64,000 nucleotides of DNA from Blastomonas ursincola (GCF_013607875.1 NZ_VDES01000003.1:215819-279818), one strand, 5' to 3'; shown: positions 8,641 through 18,131, counted from the stretch's first letter. Numbers and translations: made by a program. The notes: a model not told the origin generated them from the letters alone.

Positions 8641-10786
8641 GATCGAAGCGAAACCGGCGGGTTCTATCGAATCGCAACGCCGCTATTTCAACCGAGAGCT
8701 GAGCTGGCTGGCGTTCAACGATCGCGTGCTCGAAGAGGCGTGCAATCCGCGCCATCCCTTGCTCGAACGGCTGCGTTTCCTGTCGATCTCGGGCAACAAT
8801 CTCGACGAGTTCTTCATGGTCCGCGTCGCCGGGCTGGTCGGTCAGGTCGCGCAGCATGTCGAGGAGCGCTCGGCCGACGGGCGCACGCCGGTGCAGCAGC
8901 TTGCCGCGATCGAACGGGCCGTCGACCGGCTGAATGCCGAGCAGCAGCGCGTGTGGAGCGAATTGCGGACGCTGCTTGCCGATACCGGCGTGGTCGAAGC
9001 CAATGTCGAGGATCTGGGCGAAACCGACCGCGCCTGGCTGCGCGAGCATTTCGTGACGCAGATCTTCCCGGTGCTCACCCCGCAGGCGCTCGATCCGGCG
9101 CATCCCTTTCCGTTCATCCCCAACAAGGGGCTGAGCCTGATCTTCGATCTCAAGCGCCGGTCGGATGGCAAGACGGTGCGCGAACTGGTGATGCTGCCGG
9201 CCACCATGCCGCGTTTCCTGCGCATTGCCGGGGGGCGGGGCCTGTATCTGGCGCTCGAGAAGATCGTCGTGGCGTTCGCCGACAAGCTGTTTCCCGGCTA
9301 TGATGTGCGCGGATCGGGGCTGTTCCGCATCATCCGTGACAGCGATATCGAGGTCGAGGAAGAGGCCGAAGACCTGGTGCTCTATTTCCGCACGGCGCTG
9401 AAACGCCGGCGGCGGGGGCAGGTGATCCGCCTGGAGACTTCGCGGCTGATGGACAAGGGGCTGGCGCAGCTGCTCGACGACAATCTGCTGCACGAGGGCG
9501 GGACCAAGTCGTCGGATGACGGCTTTCTGGGTATCGGCGATCTTGCCGCGCTGGTCGACGAGGATCGCCCCGACCTGAAATTCCCAGCCTATACGCCGCG
9601 TTTTCCTGAACGAATTCGAGAGCATAACGGCGATTGTTTCGCAGCTATCCGAAGCAAGGACATCGTCGTCCACCACCCTTATGAAAGCTTCGAGGTCGTC
9701 ATCGCCTTCCTCAAGCAGGCCGCGGCGGACCCCGATGTGGTGGCGATCAAGCAGACGCTGTATCGCGCCGGCAAGCAGTCGGCGGTGATCAACGCGCTGA
9801 TCGCTGCGGCGGAGGCGGGCAAGTCGGTCACGGCCGTGGTCGAACTCAAGGCCCGGTTCGACGAAGAACAGAATCTGCTCTGGGCCAGCGCGCTCGAACG
9901 CGCCGGAGTGCAGGTCGTCTATGGCTTTATCGAGTGGAAGACCCACGCCAAGATCTCGATGGTGGTGCGGCGCGAGCCCGAGGGATTCCGCACCTATTGC
10001 CATTTTGGCACCGGCAACTACCACCCGATCACCGCGCGCATTTATACCGATCTGAGCTTCTTCACCGCCGATCCGCGCGCCGGACGCGATGCCGCGCAGC
10101 TGTTCAATTACATCACCGGCTATGTCGAGCCTGAGCAACTCGAACTGCTCTCCATGTCGCCGCGCGATCTGCGCAAGGATCTGATCGCGCTGATCGATCA
10201 CGAGATGGAAGAGGCGCGGGCCGGGCGGATCGGAGCGATCTGGGCCAAGATGAACTCGCTGGTCGACCCCGCCATGATCGAGAAGCTCTATGCGGCGAGC
10301 AGCGCCGGGGTTCAGATCGAGCTGATCATCCGCGGCATCTGCTGCCTGCGCCCCGGCGTGCCCGGTCTGTCGGACAATATCCGGGTGAAGTCGGTCGTCG
10401 GGCGGTTTCTCGAGCACAGCCGCATCTGGGCCTTCGGCAATGGCGATGCGCTGCCCAATGACAAGGCGAAGGTCTTCATCAGTTCGGCCGACTGGATGCC
10501 GCGCAATTTCGATCGGCGCGTCGAGTACATGCTGCCGATCGAGAACCCCACGGTGCACGATCAGGTGCTTGAACAGGTCATGGTTGCCAATCTGCTCGAC
10601 AACGAACAGAGCTGGGAACTGGATGCCGATGGTTGCTATCATCGGATAAAAACCGAGGACAAGCCATTCAATCTGCACCGCTATTTCATGACAAATCCGT
10701 CGCTTTCGGGCCGTGGCAAGGCGCTCAAGCATAGCGAGGACGTGCCCAAGCTCAGCCTGCATCGGCGCGCCGCGAAGATCGATTGA
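8621..10786 (+). CDS. ppk1: Polyphosphate kinase 1
   Basis: 721 residues, full length for PPK1 (about 690-740). It reversibly polymerises the gamma-phosphate of ATP into inorganic polyphosphate. The N-terminal domain begins YFNRELSWLAFNDRVLEEA and the head has NNLDEFFMVRVAG. The autophosphorylated His is His442 (WKTHAKI), and the second conserved His is 599 (RFLEHSR). HFGTGNYHP and SSADWMPRNFDRRVE are also intact. The ATG is inside the 3' end of hdaA. It is followed by ppx, so synthesis and breakdown enzymes are co-transcribed. Confidence 0.97.
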   Translation: MAAQPTEIEAKPAGSIESQRRYFNRELSWLAFNDRVLEEACNPRHPLLERLRFLSISGNNLDEFFMVRVAGLVGQVAQHVEERSADGRTPVQQLAAIERAVDRLNAEQQRVWSELRTLLADTGVVEANVEDLGETDRAWLREHFVTQIFPVLTPQALDPAHPFPFIPNKGLSLIFDLKRRSDGKTVRELVMLPATMPRFLRIAGGRGLYLALEKIVVAFADKLFPGYDVRGSGLFRIIRDSDIEVEEEAEDLVLYFRTALKRRRRGQVIRLETSRLMDKGLAQLLDDNLLHEGGTKSSDDGFLGIGDLAALVDEDRPDLKFPAYTPRFPERIREHNGDCFAAIRSKDIVVHHPYESFEVVIAFLKQAAADPDVVAIKQTLYRAGKQSAVINALIAAAEAGKSVTAVVELKARFDEEQNLLWASALERAGVQVVYGFIEWKTHAKISMVVRREPEGFRTYCHFGTGNYHPITARIYTDLSFFTADPRAGRDAAQLFNYITGYVEPEQLELLSMSPRDLRKDLIALIDHEMEEARAGRIGAIWAKMNSLVDPAMIEKLYAASSAGVQIELIIRGICCLRPGVPGLSDNIRVKSVVGRFLEHSRIWAFGNGDALPNDKAKVFISSADWMPRNFDRRVEYMLPIENPTVHDQVLEQVMVANLLDNEQSWELDADGCYHRIKTEDKPFNLHRYFMTNPSLSGRGKALKHSEDVPKLSLHRRAAKID

Positions 10787-10799
10787 GCCGGACGTCCCC

Positions 10800-12287
10800 G
10801 TGAATTTCTTCATTCGCAAGCAGAACCAGCCGGTTCACCTCTATCGTACCGCGATCATCGATATCGGCTCCAACTCGGTGCGCCTGGTGGTGTTCTCCGG
10901 ACCGCGGCGCAATCCGGCGCTGATCTTCAACGAGAAGGTCATGGCCGGGCTAGGGCGCTCGCTTGCCGAAACCGGCATGATCGACGAGCCATCGATGGCG
11001 CGCGCCATCCAGGCGCTCGAACGTTTTCGGATCGTCGCGCGCGAAATGGATGTCGACGAGACCGTGTGCGTGGCGACCGCGGCGGTGCGCGATGCCGGCA
11101 ATGGCGAGGAATTCACCCGCAAGGTCGAGGCGCTGGGTCTGGATATCACGATCCTGTCGGGCGATGACGAGGCGCGCACGGCGGGCTTGGGCGTGATTTC
11201 GGCTATTCCCGATGCCGACGGCATTGTCGGAGACCTGGGCGGTGGCAGCCTCGATCTTGCGCGCGTCGCCGGCGGCGAGGTGCTCGATACCGCCACCCTG
11301 CCGCTCGGCGTGCTGCGCGCGGCCGCCATCCGGCGCGGCGATTCGGCGGCGCTGTCGCGTACGTTCAAGAAGATGGTGGCGGCCTATCCATGGCTCGCCA
11401 CGCATCCGGGCAAGCCCTTCTATCTCGTCGGCGGCTCCTGGCGCGCTTTCGGGCGGCTCGACATGCACCTGACGGCCTATCCGCTCAAGGTTCTGCACCA
11501 GTACCGGATCGATGTCGCACGGCCCGAAAAGGTGCTGGCGGGCTATCGCAGCATGGAGCGGGATGCGCTGCGCCAGGCGACCGGGCTCGCACCGTCGCGC
11601 ATCGAGACGCTGCCCGATGCGATCGCGCTGCTCCGGATGATGCGAGACCTGGTGAAGCCAAGCGCCTTCGTGCTGTCGTCCTTCGGCCTGCGCGAGGGCC
11701 TGCTCTACGCCCGGATGGACCCGGAGGTACGCCAGCGCGATCCGCTGCTCGTCGCCACCGAACGTTTCGGCCAGCTGCAGTCGCGCTTCGGTGAGGATGC
11801 GCGCCCGCTCTTCGACTGGATATCGCCGGTGTTCGGCGACGACCCGCCCGAATGGCAACGCTGGCTGATGGCGGCGTGCCACCTGTCCGATGTCGCCTGG
11901 CAGGCGAGCCCTGATTTTCGCGCCGAACGCGGGCTGGAGATCGCGCTGCACGGCAACTGGGTCGGCATCGATGTCATCGGGCGGTCGATGATCGGGCAGG
12001 CGCTCTATACCAATTTCGGCGGTGGGCCGCGTCCGTTCCCGCTCGAACGCCATGTCGCATCGGATGCCATGCTCAACCGGGCGATCGGTTGGGGACTGGC
12101 GATGCGCCTGGCGCAAAGGCTCGCGGCGGGCACGCACGATGTCTTGCGTCGATCGCGATTGCAGCGCAGCGGCGATGCGCTCGAACTGGTGCTGGAACCG
12201 CGCGACAAGGCCCTGATGGGCGAGGTGGTCGAGCGCCGCCATCGGCGTTTGGCGCAGTTTCTCGGGCTGCGGGCAACCGCAATCTGA
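10800..12287 (+). CDS. ppx: Exopolyphosphatase / Ppx-GppA family phosphatase
   Basis: 495 residues of the ASKHA-fold Ppx/GppA family: phosphate-1 loop IIDIGSNSVRLVVF, then VCVATAAVRDAGNG, the acidic ILSGDDEARTAGLG and phosphate-2 GIVGDLGGGSLDLA. It removes terminal phosphate from polyphosphate and possibly pppGpp. The C-terminal half resembles the alphaproteobacterial extension with an HD-like helical region. I chose the GTG at 10800 (VNFFIRKQ) 13 bases after the ppk1 stop; the longer reading frame would run back into ppk1 in another frame. Confidence 0.93.
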   Translation: MNFFIRKQNQPVHLYRTAIIDIGSNSVRLVVFSGPRRNPALIFNEKVMAGLGRSLAETGMIDEPSMARAIQALERFRIVAREMDVDETVCVATAAVRDAGNGEEFTRKVEALGLDITILSGDDEARTAGLGVISAIPDADGIVGDLGGGSLDLARVAGGEVLDTATLPLGVLRAAAIRRGDSAALSRTFKKMVAAYPWLATHPGKPFYLVGGSWRAFGRLDMHLTAYPLKVLHQYRIDVARPEKVLAGYRSMERDALRQATGLAPSRIETLPDAIALLRMMRDLVKPSAFVLSSFGLREGLLYARMDPEVRQRDPLLVATERFGQLQSRFGEDARPLFDWISPVFGDDPPEWQRWLMAACHLSDVAWQASPDFRAERGLEIALHGNWVGIDVIGRSMIGQALYTNFGGGPRPFPLERHVASDAMLNRAIGWGLAMRLAQRLAAGTHDVLRRSRLQRSGDALELVLEPRDKALMGEVVERRHRRLAQFLGLRATAI

Positions 12288-12356
12288 GCGGCCCTACTGG
12301 TAAAACGCCAGACCAGGGTTTATCTAGCGGCAAACGCAGCTGCAAAGGGATGGCGC

Positions 12357-13076
12357 ATGTTCGGCGCACTGAGCGAATATCTGGACTCGATCCGCGTGCG
12401 CGACCCTGCTCCGCGCTCCCGCTGGGAAATCCTGCTTTATCCGGGTGTGCTTGCGCTAGGTCTGCACCGCGTGGCGCACTGGCTGTTTACCGGAGAGCTG
12501 TATTTCCTCGCCCGGTTGGTCAACCATATCTCGCGCTTCCTGACGGCGATCGACATCCATCCGGGCGCGCAGATCGGCAAGTTCTTCTTTGTCGATCATG
12601 GCTTCGTCGTCATCGGTGAGACCGCCGTCATTGGCGACAATGTCACAATTTATCAGGGCGCGACGCTGGGCGGGCGCAACCCCACCGATGGCGTAGGCGG
12701 CAAGCGTCACCCCACGATCGAGGACGATGTCATCGTCAGCCTGGGCGCGGCGATCCTGGGCCCGGTGACCGTCGGCAAGGGCGCCCGCATCGGCGCCAAT
12801 GCGGTGGTGACCAAGGATGTCGCTCCGGGATCGGTGATGGTCGGCATTCCAGCGCGGCCGACGCCGGTCGACGCTGCCGAAAAGCAGCGCGGGTTCGTGC
12901 AATATGGCACGCCGTGCAGCCAGACGTTCGATCCCAATACGCAGAAGCTCGAGCTGCTGCAGTGCGAGATCCGCCAGATGCAGGAGAGGATCGCGCAGCT
13001 GATCGACGAGCGCGACGAGGCTCGTCGCGCCGCGCTGCCTGCCGAGCCTGATCGTGACAGCGGGACCGCTGCTTGA
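12357..13076 (+). CDS. cysE: Serine O-acetyltransferase (CysE/EpsC type)
   Basis: 239 residues. It makes O-acetylserine from acetyl-CoA and serine, the first step of cysteine synthesis. A helical N-terminal domain (VLALGLHRVAHWLF) precedes a left-handed beta-helix with hexapeptide repeats: DIHPGAQIGKFFFVDHGFVVIGET, then TIYQGATLGG, IEDDVIVSLGAAILGPVTVGKGARIGANAVV. His residues in DIHPGA and VDHG are catalytic in the family. The last 40 residues are a charged coiled-coil-like tail (QMQERIAQLIDERDEARR). An AAAGGGA site precedes the ATG. The stop overlaps the next gene. Confidence 0.95.
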   Translation: MFGALSEYLDSIRVRDPAPRSRWEILLYPGVLALGLHRVAHWLFTGELYFLARLVNHISRFLTAIDIHPGAQIGKFFFVDHGFVVIGETAVIGDNVTIYQGATLGGRNPTDGVGGKRHPTIEDDVIVSLGAAILGPVTVGKGARIGANAVVTKDVAPGSVMVGIPARPTPVDAAEKQRGFVQYGTPCSQTFDPNTQKLELLQCEIRQMQERIAQLIDERDEARRAALPAEPDRDSGTAA

Positions 13077-13420
13077 GCATCGGCGGCAACGTTTCGCTCT
13101 TTCCGGTGCCGGGAGCCCCGGGCCAGGTCGGTTTCGACCGAGAGGAGCTTGGCCGCATTCTCGACCTGTATGGCCGTATGGTCGCAGCCGGCTTGTGGCG
13201 CGATTATGCGATGGACCTGGGCCGCGATGCGGCGGTGTTCTCTGCCTTCCGCCGGGCGACCGAGCGGCCCGAATATCGCATCGAGAAGCGTCCTGCGCTG
13301 CGCCGCAAGCAGGGCCAATGGGCGCTGGTGGGAGAAGGCGGTGCGGTGCTCAAGCGCGGACACGAACTGTCCGGCGTACTCGCCCCGCTCGAGCGCAAAC
13401 TGGTAAGGGTCGTCGACTGA
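13073..13420 (+). CDS. DUF2794 family protein
   Basis: 115 residues, matching the alphaproteobacterial DUF2794 family in length and in the blocks FDREELGRILDLYGRMVAAGLWRDYAMDLGRDAAVFSAFRR (parts) and RPALRRKQGQWAL. It starts at a TTG overlapping the cysE stop by 4 bases, indicating translational coupling. The family has no known function. No signal peptide or membrane segment, so it is presumably cytosolic. Confidence 0.82.
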   Translation: MSIGGNVSLFPVPGAPGQVGFDREELGRILDLYGRMVAAGLWRDYAMDLGRDAAVFSAFRRATERPEYRIEKRPALRRKQGQWALVGEGGAVLKRGHELSGVLAPLERKLVRVVD

Positions 13421-13427
13421 CCCCGGC

Positions 13428-14753
13428 TCAGACGTCCATCTCGTGCTCGCCGTGCGGCTCGAGACTGGCCGTGTGGAGCAACTGGCCGAGCCAGGCCGCA
13501 ATCACGCACATCGCGGCACTCAGCAGCAGCTGGTAGATCACGTCGAGCCCGGCGACGCTGAGGCCGATCGCGATCAGCGAGCCGATCACCATCGCGCCCG
13601 AATTGACGATATTGTTCGCCGCAATCGTGCGCGCCGCCTCGCTCTTGTGCACGGTGGTTGTAAGAAACGCATAGAGCGGCACCACGAACATGCCGCCGGC
13701 GACCGCAATGCCGAGAAGCGAGAGCAGCAAGGGGATCGCCATCGGATGGGTGACGAACTCGCCCACGCTGAACAGCGATCCGGGCTCGTCGGGCACCCAT
13801 TGACGGCAGACGAAGAAGAACGCGACGACGAACAGACCCATGACGATCACCGATACCGGCGAATAACGTGCCGACACGGTGCCCTTGAGCAGCGCGTTGA
13901 TCGCGACCGATCCGATCGCGACGCCGATCGAGAATACCACGAGAAACAGGCTCGCGACCTCCTTGCTTGCGGTCAGCACGTTCTTGGCGAGCGGCGGGAA
14001 CTGGATGAACAGCACCGCGCCGATCGTCCAGAAGAAGCTGATCGCGATGATTGCCAGGAATACGCGACGCACCCGGGTGGTCGCCTTGATCAGCGCGATC
14101 GAAGCGCGGATGAAGTTGAAATCGAGCTTGGTCGCTTCGGTCATCGGCGGGGCGGGCGGCACCTGGCGTCCGGTGAAATAGCCGATGATCGCGGTCAGCA
14201 CGACCGCGATGCCTGCGACCTCGACCGGAATCCAGCCCGCCAGGATGGTGCCGAGCAGGATCGCGATATAGGTCCCCGCCTCGACCAGCCCGGTGCCGCC
14301 GAGCACCTCTTCATCGTTCAGGTGCTGCGGCAGAATAGCGTATTTGATCGGCCCGAAAAAGGTCGAATGCACGCCCATGGCGAACAGCGCCAGCATCATC
14401 AGCGGTATGGCGACCGTGTGCACCGCGGTGCCCGCCCAGGCCATGTATAGCCCGGTTCCGCCGACCAGCATGATGATGATCTCGCAGAACTTGACGATGC
14501 GGATGATCACCGCCTTGTCGCGTGTATCGGCAAGCTGTCCGGCCAGCGCGGACAGCAGGAAGAACGGCAGGATGAAGATCGCGGTCGCAATCGCGCTAAA
14601 CCAGGTTTCCGCCGTCTCGTCGTTGTACACGCTGTACACGACAAACAGAACCATGGCGTTCTTGTAGAGATTGTCGTTGAACGCGCCGAGCAGCTGGGTC
14701 ACGAACAGGGGGAGAAAGCGCCTCTTGTTCAAAAGCGCGCCAGCTGAAGCCAT
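13428..14753 (-). CDS. LplT-like MFS transporter (lysophospholipid transporter family)
   Basis: 441 residues with about 12 membrane segments. The N-terminus FLPLFVTQLLGAFNDNLYKNAMVL is the hallmark of the LplT branch of the major facilitator superfamily, which flips lysophospholipids inward for re-acylation. In many bacteria this unit is fused to, or beside, an acyltransferase/acyl-ACP synthetase (Aas); neither is present here, although pgsA, another phospholipid gene, is divergently adjacent. The ATG at 14753 has a GAGGAA site 10 bases upstream; the longer open frame has no homology-like content. Confidence 0.85.
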   Translation of the reverse strand: MASAGALLNKRRFLPLFVTQLLGAFNDNLYKNAMVLFVVYSVYNDETAETWFSAIATAIFILPFFLLSALAGQLADTRDKAVIIRIVKFCEIIIMLVGGTGLYMAWAGTAVHTVAIPLMMLALFAMGVHSTFFGPIKYAILPQHLNDEEVLGGTGLVEAGTYIAILLGTILAGWIPVEVAGIAVVLTAIIGYFTGRQVPPAPPMTEATKLDFNFIRASIALIKATTRVRRVFLAIIAISFFWTIGAVLFIQFPPLAKNVLTASKEVASLFLVVFSIGVAIGSVAINALLKGTVSARYSPVSVIVMGLFVVAFFFVCRQWVPDEPGSLFSVGEFVTHPMAIPLLLSLLGIAVAGGMFVVPLYAFLTTTVHKSEAARTIAANNIVNSGAMVIGSLIAIGLSVAGLDVIYQLLLSAAMCVIAAWLGQLLHTASLEPHGEHEMDV

Positions 14754-14917
14754 GCTGAGTGTTCCTCGGTGGTTTGCCCGCAAGGCCCTCCGCCATCCGG
14801 CCCGCCCGGTGCGGGCGAGCGGCGATACGAAAAGCCTTGGCCGCCGTATCGGGTTCATGGGGCAGACGGTCAAGCCATTTCCATTGTCGGATAATCCGGT
14901 TATGAGGCGCACAGCCT

Positions 14918-15469
14918 ATGCTCACCGTGCCCAACATCCTCACGCTCTCGCGGATCGTCACCGTGCCCTTGCTGGCCGCCCTGCTATGGTGGCCCGAATG
15001 GGCGACCGGCTATCTCATGGGCTTTGTCGTCTATTGCCTGATGGGCATTACCGACTATTTCGACGGCTATCTGGCACGTGCACAGGGCGCGGTCTCCAGG
15101 CTCGGTATCTTCCTCGATCCGATTGCAGACAAGATCATGGTCGCGGCGGTGATCCTGATTCTGTGCGCCAATGGCAATATCCACGGTCTGCACGTCATCG
15201 CCGCGCTGATCATCCTGCTGCGCGAGATCACCGTTTCGGGCCTGCGCGAATTTCTCGCCGGATTGCAGGTTTCGGTGCCGGTGTCGCAACTCGCCAAGTG
15301 GAAGACGACGCTGCAGCTGCTCGCGCTCGGCACGCTGATCTTCTCGGGCGGCTTTCCCGACCAGCCATGGATGCAGCAACTGGGCCTGGCCGCGCTATGG
15401 ACCGCAGCGATCCTGACGCTGATCACCGGCTGGGACTATCTGCGCGTCGGTATCAAGCACATGGATTGA
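14918..15469 (+). CDS. pgsA: CDP-diacylglycerol-glycerol-3-phosphate 3-phosphatidyltransferase
   Basis: 183 residues, a multi-spanning membrane enzyme making phosphatidylglycerol-phosphate. The CDP-alcohol phosphotransferase motif is complete: Asp46-x2-Asp49-Gly50-x2-Ala53-Arg54-x8-Gly63-x3-Asp67-x3-Asp71. N-terminus LTVPNILTLSRI is typical of PgsA. Divergent from the LplT-like gene (165-bp gap) and convergent with oxyR, with a hairpin between them. Confidence 0.95.
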   Translation: MLTVPNILTLSRIVTVPLLAALLWWPEWATGYLMGFVVYCLMGITDYFDGYLARAQGAVSRLGIFLDPIADKIMVAAVILILCANGNIHGLHVIAALIILLREITVSGLREFLAGLQVSVPVSQLAKWKTTLQLLALGTLIFSGGFPDQPWMQQLGLAALWTAAILTLITGWDYLRVGIKHMD

Positions 15470-15473
15470 CCGC

Positions 15474-15505
15474 TTTCTCCGCTCGCGCAAGCGGGAGGGG
15501 AGAAA
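15474..15505. terminator. Hairpin between convergent pgsA and oxyR, possible bidirectional terminator
   Basis: TTTCTCCGCT, a short loop and AGCGGGAGGGGAGAAA form an imperfect inverted repeat in the 42-base gap between two stops. A-rich and T-rich ends flank the stem on both strands, as expected for a terminator that serves both genes. Stem contains an unpaired stretch of G, so strength is uncertain. Confidence 0.45.
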
Positions 15506-15511
15506 CGCGTT

Positions 15512-16432
15512 TCAACCCGCGCATTTCCCCTCGGCATGGCCGCGCCGCAGGATGTCAGCGAGCATGCGGAATTCCTCGGCGCGGGGGCTGTTGCGGCGCC
15601 AGATGATCGCGATGTCGCGCGAGGCATGGTCTGCGAGCAGCGGGCGCGCAACAACATCGGTGTTGTTCAATATGCCCGCATCGATCGCGATCTGCGGCAG
15701 CAGGGTCAGGCCCAGCCGGTTGTCGACCATCTGCACCAGCGTGTGCAGCGAGGTGCCGAACATCATCGCGCTCGCGCGCAATTCGGGCCGGTTGCAGGCG
15801 GCGAGCGCATGGTCCTTGAGGCAATGGCCGTCCTCGAGCAGCAGCAGCCGCGATTCGTCGATCAGTTCGGGCGCGACCTTTTCCGGCGGGTCGCGCGGAT
15901 CGTCCTTGGGAAAGGCGACATAAAGAGCATCGCTGAACAGGATTTCATGCTCAACATCGCCCGCCGGAAAGGGCAGCGCCAGCAGCACGCAATCGACCTG
16001 GCCGTGGTGCAGCGATTCGACCGCTGCGCCGCTGACCTCCTCGCGCAGGAACAGCTTGAGCTCGGGCTGCTCGCGGCGCAGACCCGGCAGCAGCCGTGGC
16101 AGCAGGAACGGCGCGATGGTGGGGATCACGCTCATCCTGAGGTCGCCCGACAGCGGCTTGCCCGAAGAGCGGACGAGATCGGCAAGCTCCTCGGCCTCGC
16201 GCAGGATGCGGTGTGCCTTGGCGACCACCTTGTTGCCGAGCGGGGTGAAGCGCACCACGCGCCGCGTGCGTTCGACCAGCACCACGCCGAGCAGAGTCTC
16301 CAGCTCGCGTAGGCCCGCCGACAGCGTCGACTGCGTCACGAAACAGGCGTCTGCTGCCTTGCCGAAATGCCCATGCTCCTCGAGCGCAACGAGATATTGC
16401 AGCTGCTTGAGCGTGGGAAGGTACGAGGTCAT
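15512..16432 (-). CDS. oxyR: LysR-family hydrogen peroxide sensor OxyR
   Basis: 306 residues. The N-terminal winged helix-turn-helix (PTLKQLQYLVALEEHGHFGKAA) is LysR-type. Two cysteines, Cys204 and Cys213, sit in EDGHCLKDHALAAC with the same 9-residue spacing as the redox pair Cys199/Cys208 of E. coli OxyR, so this is a true peroxide sensor. The start codon overlaps the rnd stop (ATGA at 16429-16432). Unlike many OxyR genes it is not divergent from a catalase or ahpC here. Confidence 0.93.
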   Translation of the reverse strand: MTSYLPTLKQLQYLVALEEHGHFGKAADACFVTQSTLSAGLRELETLLGVVLVERTRRVVRFTPLGNKVVAKAHRILREAEELADLVRSSGKPLSGDLRMSVIPTIAPFLLPRLLPGLRREQPELKLFLREEVSGAAVESLHHGQVDCVLLALPFPAGDVEHEILFSDALYVAFPKDDPRDPPEKVAPELIDESRLLLLEDGHCLKDHALAACNRPELRASAMMFGTSLHTLVQMVDNRLGLTLLPQIAIDAGILNNTDVVARPLLADHASRDIAIIWRRNSPRAEEFRMLADILRRGHAEGKCAG

Positions 16433-17649
16433 GGCTGCTCCGCGAGCGCGGCGGTCACCACCACCTCTTCGGGCTCGACGGCGAGTTCGGTGCGGGTCAT
16501 CTTGATCCGGCCATCCGCGATCGCGAAGGCCATGCGCCCTTCGACCAGCGCCAGCGCATCGCGCCCGAACTGCTCGAACCGCCAGCCTTCCAGGATCGGC
16601 AGTCCCTTGCGCACGCCTGCCGCCAGGGCCTCCAGATCGTCGCTGCGCGCCAGCAGCCGAGCGGCCACGTCGATCTCGCGCGAGCGGATTTTGAGCAGCA
16701 GCTTGAGCAGGTCAGCGACGAGCGCGCCTTCCTTTCCCAGCGCGGGGCCACGCGGGCTCTTCGGCGGCATCTCGGCAGCGGTCAGCGGGCGCGCCGCGAA
16801 CAGCGCGTCCATCATTCGCGCGCCAATGTCATTCTCGCGCCAGGCGCCGGACAGCCCGCGGACCTTGCCGAGTTCGGCCTGGGTCGAGGGCGGATGCGCG
16901 GCGATATCGGCGAGCGTCTCGTCCTTCATGATGCGGCCGCGCGGCAGGTTCTTGTCCTGCGCTTCGGTCTCGCGCCACCAGGCGAGCGCGCGCATGCGGC
17001 CCAGAATCTGCGCGCTGCGGCCCGGCGGGCGGATGCGCTGCCACAGGGTGTCGGGATCGGGCTTGTACTGGCGCGGGTCGCCCAGCTTCTCCATCTCGAT
17101 ATCGAGCCACGCGCCGCGTCCGGTACGGCGGAGCTTGTCGAGCATTTTGGGGAAGATCTTCGCCAGATGCGTGACATCGCCGATCGCATAGTCGATCTGC
17201 CGCGCCTCGAGCGGGCGGCGCGACCAGTCGGTAAAGCGCGCACCCTTGTCGACGGTCAGCCCCAGCCAGCTTTCTACCAAATTGGCATAGCCAATCTGCT
17301 CGGCCTGACCCAGCGCCATGGCCGCGATCTGCGTGTCGAACAGCGGGGACGGCGTCTTCCCGGTGAGGTTGAAGATGATCTCGATATCCTGCGGCCCTGC
17401 ATGAAACACCTTCAGCACATCGTGATTTTCGGTGAGCAGGTCGAGAAGGGGGCCAAGGTCGATCCCGGGCGCCTTGGGATCGATTGCCGCTGCCTCTTCC
17501 AGATTGCCGATCTGTACCAGGCACAGTTCCGGCCAATAGGTGTTTTCGCGCATGAATTCGGTGTCGACCGCGACGAAATCGGATTGGGCGAGGCGATCGC
17601 ACAGCTGCGCGAGGGAATCGGTGTCGGTAATCAGCGGATGGATTTTCAT
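16429..17649 (-). CDS. rnd: Ribonuclease D
   Basis: 406 residues: a DEDD 3'-5' exonuclease domain followed by HRDC-like helices. Exo I has Asp29 and Glu31 (VDTEFMRE), Exo II is FHAGPQDIEII, and Exo III is YAIGDVTHL. It trims tRNA precursors and other structured RNAs. ATG at 17649 gives MKIHPLITDTDSL, the usual start; the upstream extension is not conserved-looking. It is the first gene of a coupled rnd-oxyR pair. Confidence 0.94.
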   Translation of the reverse strand: MKIHPLITDTDSLAQLCDRLAQSDFVAVDTEFMRENTYWPELCLVQIGNLEEAAAIDPKAPGIDLGPLLDLLTENHDVLKVFHAGPQDIEIIFNLTGKTPSPLFDTQIAAMALGQAEQIGYANLVESWLGLTVDKGARFTDWSRRPLEARQIDYAIGDVTHLAKIFPKMLDKLRRTGRGAWLDIEMEKLGDPRQYKPDPDTLWQRIRPPGRSAQILGRMRALAWWRETEAQDKNLPRGRIMKDETLADIAAHPPSTQAELGKVRGLSGAWRENDIGARMMDALFAARPLTAAEMPPKSPRGPALGKEGALVADLLKLLLKIRSREIDVAARLLARSDDLEALAAGVRKGLPILEGWRFEQFGRDALALVEGRMAFAIADGRIKMTRTELAVEPEEVVVTAALAEQP

Positions 17650-17801
17650 GGGCAACCTATACAGCCTGCGCCTGCCGCCGCAAACCATCGCGCAAGTCCA
17701 CAATCAATCCGTATTGGATGAGAATAACAAATTGGTATCTTTGAGAATCATGGGCTCTCCGTCTATGTAACGCACCGTATTCGCGGATGCCGGGGGCAAG
17801 C

Positions 17802-18131
17802 ATGTGGGTGTATCAGCTGATCATCGTTGTTCTGGCATTGGCATTGTTGGGCCAGTTGCTGGCTCAGGGCGGTGACGCGTTTCTCGTGCTGGAAAACTCT
17901 CGGCCCGTAGGTGGCGATCGCGAGGTGCTGACAATATTGGCCTGGGGCTTTGCAACGCGGGCCGGGCGAAGCGCCTGTATCTCCGATCCGGTCGGGCACG
18001 GGATCAACGATATGCGCTTTTCGATGAGCATGGGGCAGATTCTGCTGTCGCTGATCACGCTGGGTTTCGTGCGTCGGGTGAACATCGATTACCGCCTGCA
18101 TTCGGGCAACAGCCCGGTCGGTGGAACCTGA
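17802..18131 (+). CDS. Small predicted membrane protein, unknown
   Basis: 109 residues from the ATG at 17802, which has a GGGGG ribosome-binding site 5 bases before it; an in-frame ATG at 17787 would add 5 residues. Residues about 4-22 (YQLIIVVLALALLGQLLA) form one strong membrane segment or uncleaved signal, and a weaker hydrophobic stretch lies near the end (GQILLSLITLGFVRRV). I recognise no family. Its stop overlaps the start of the lactone-oxidase-like gene (TGATG at about 18129-18133), so the two are coupled and may work together. Confidence 0.6.
   Translation: MWVYQLIIVVLALALLGQLLAQGGDAFLVLENSRPVGGDREVLTILAWGFATRAGRSACISDPVGHGINDMRFSMSMGQILLSLITLGFVRRVNIDYRLHSGNSPVGGT

Noticed and set aside
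8342-10819. 825-codon open frame on the minus strand
   Set aside because: Antisense shadow of ppk1; the plus-strand frame has all catalytic residues of PPK1.
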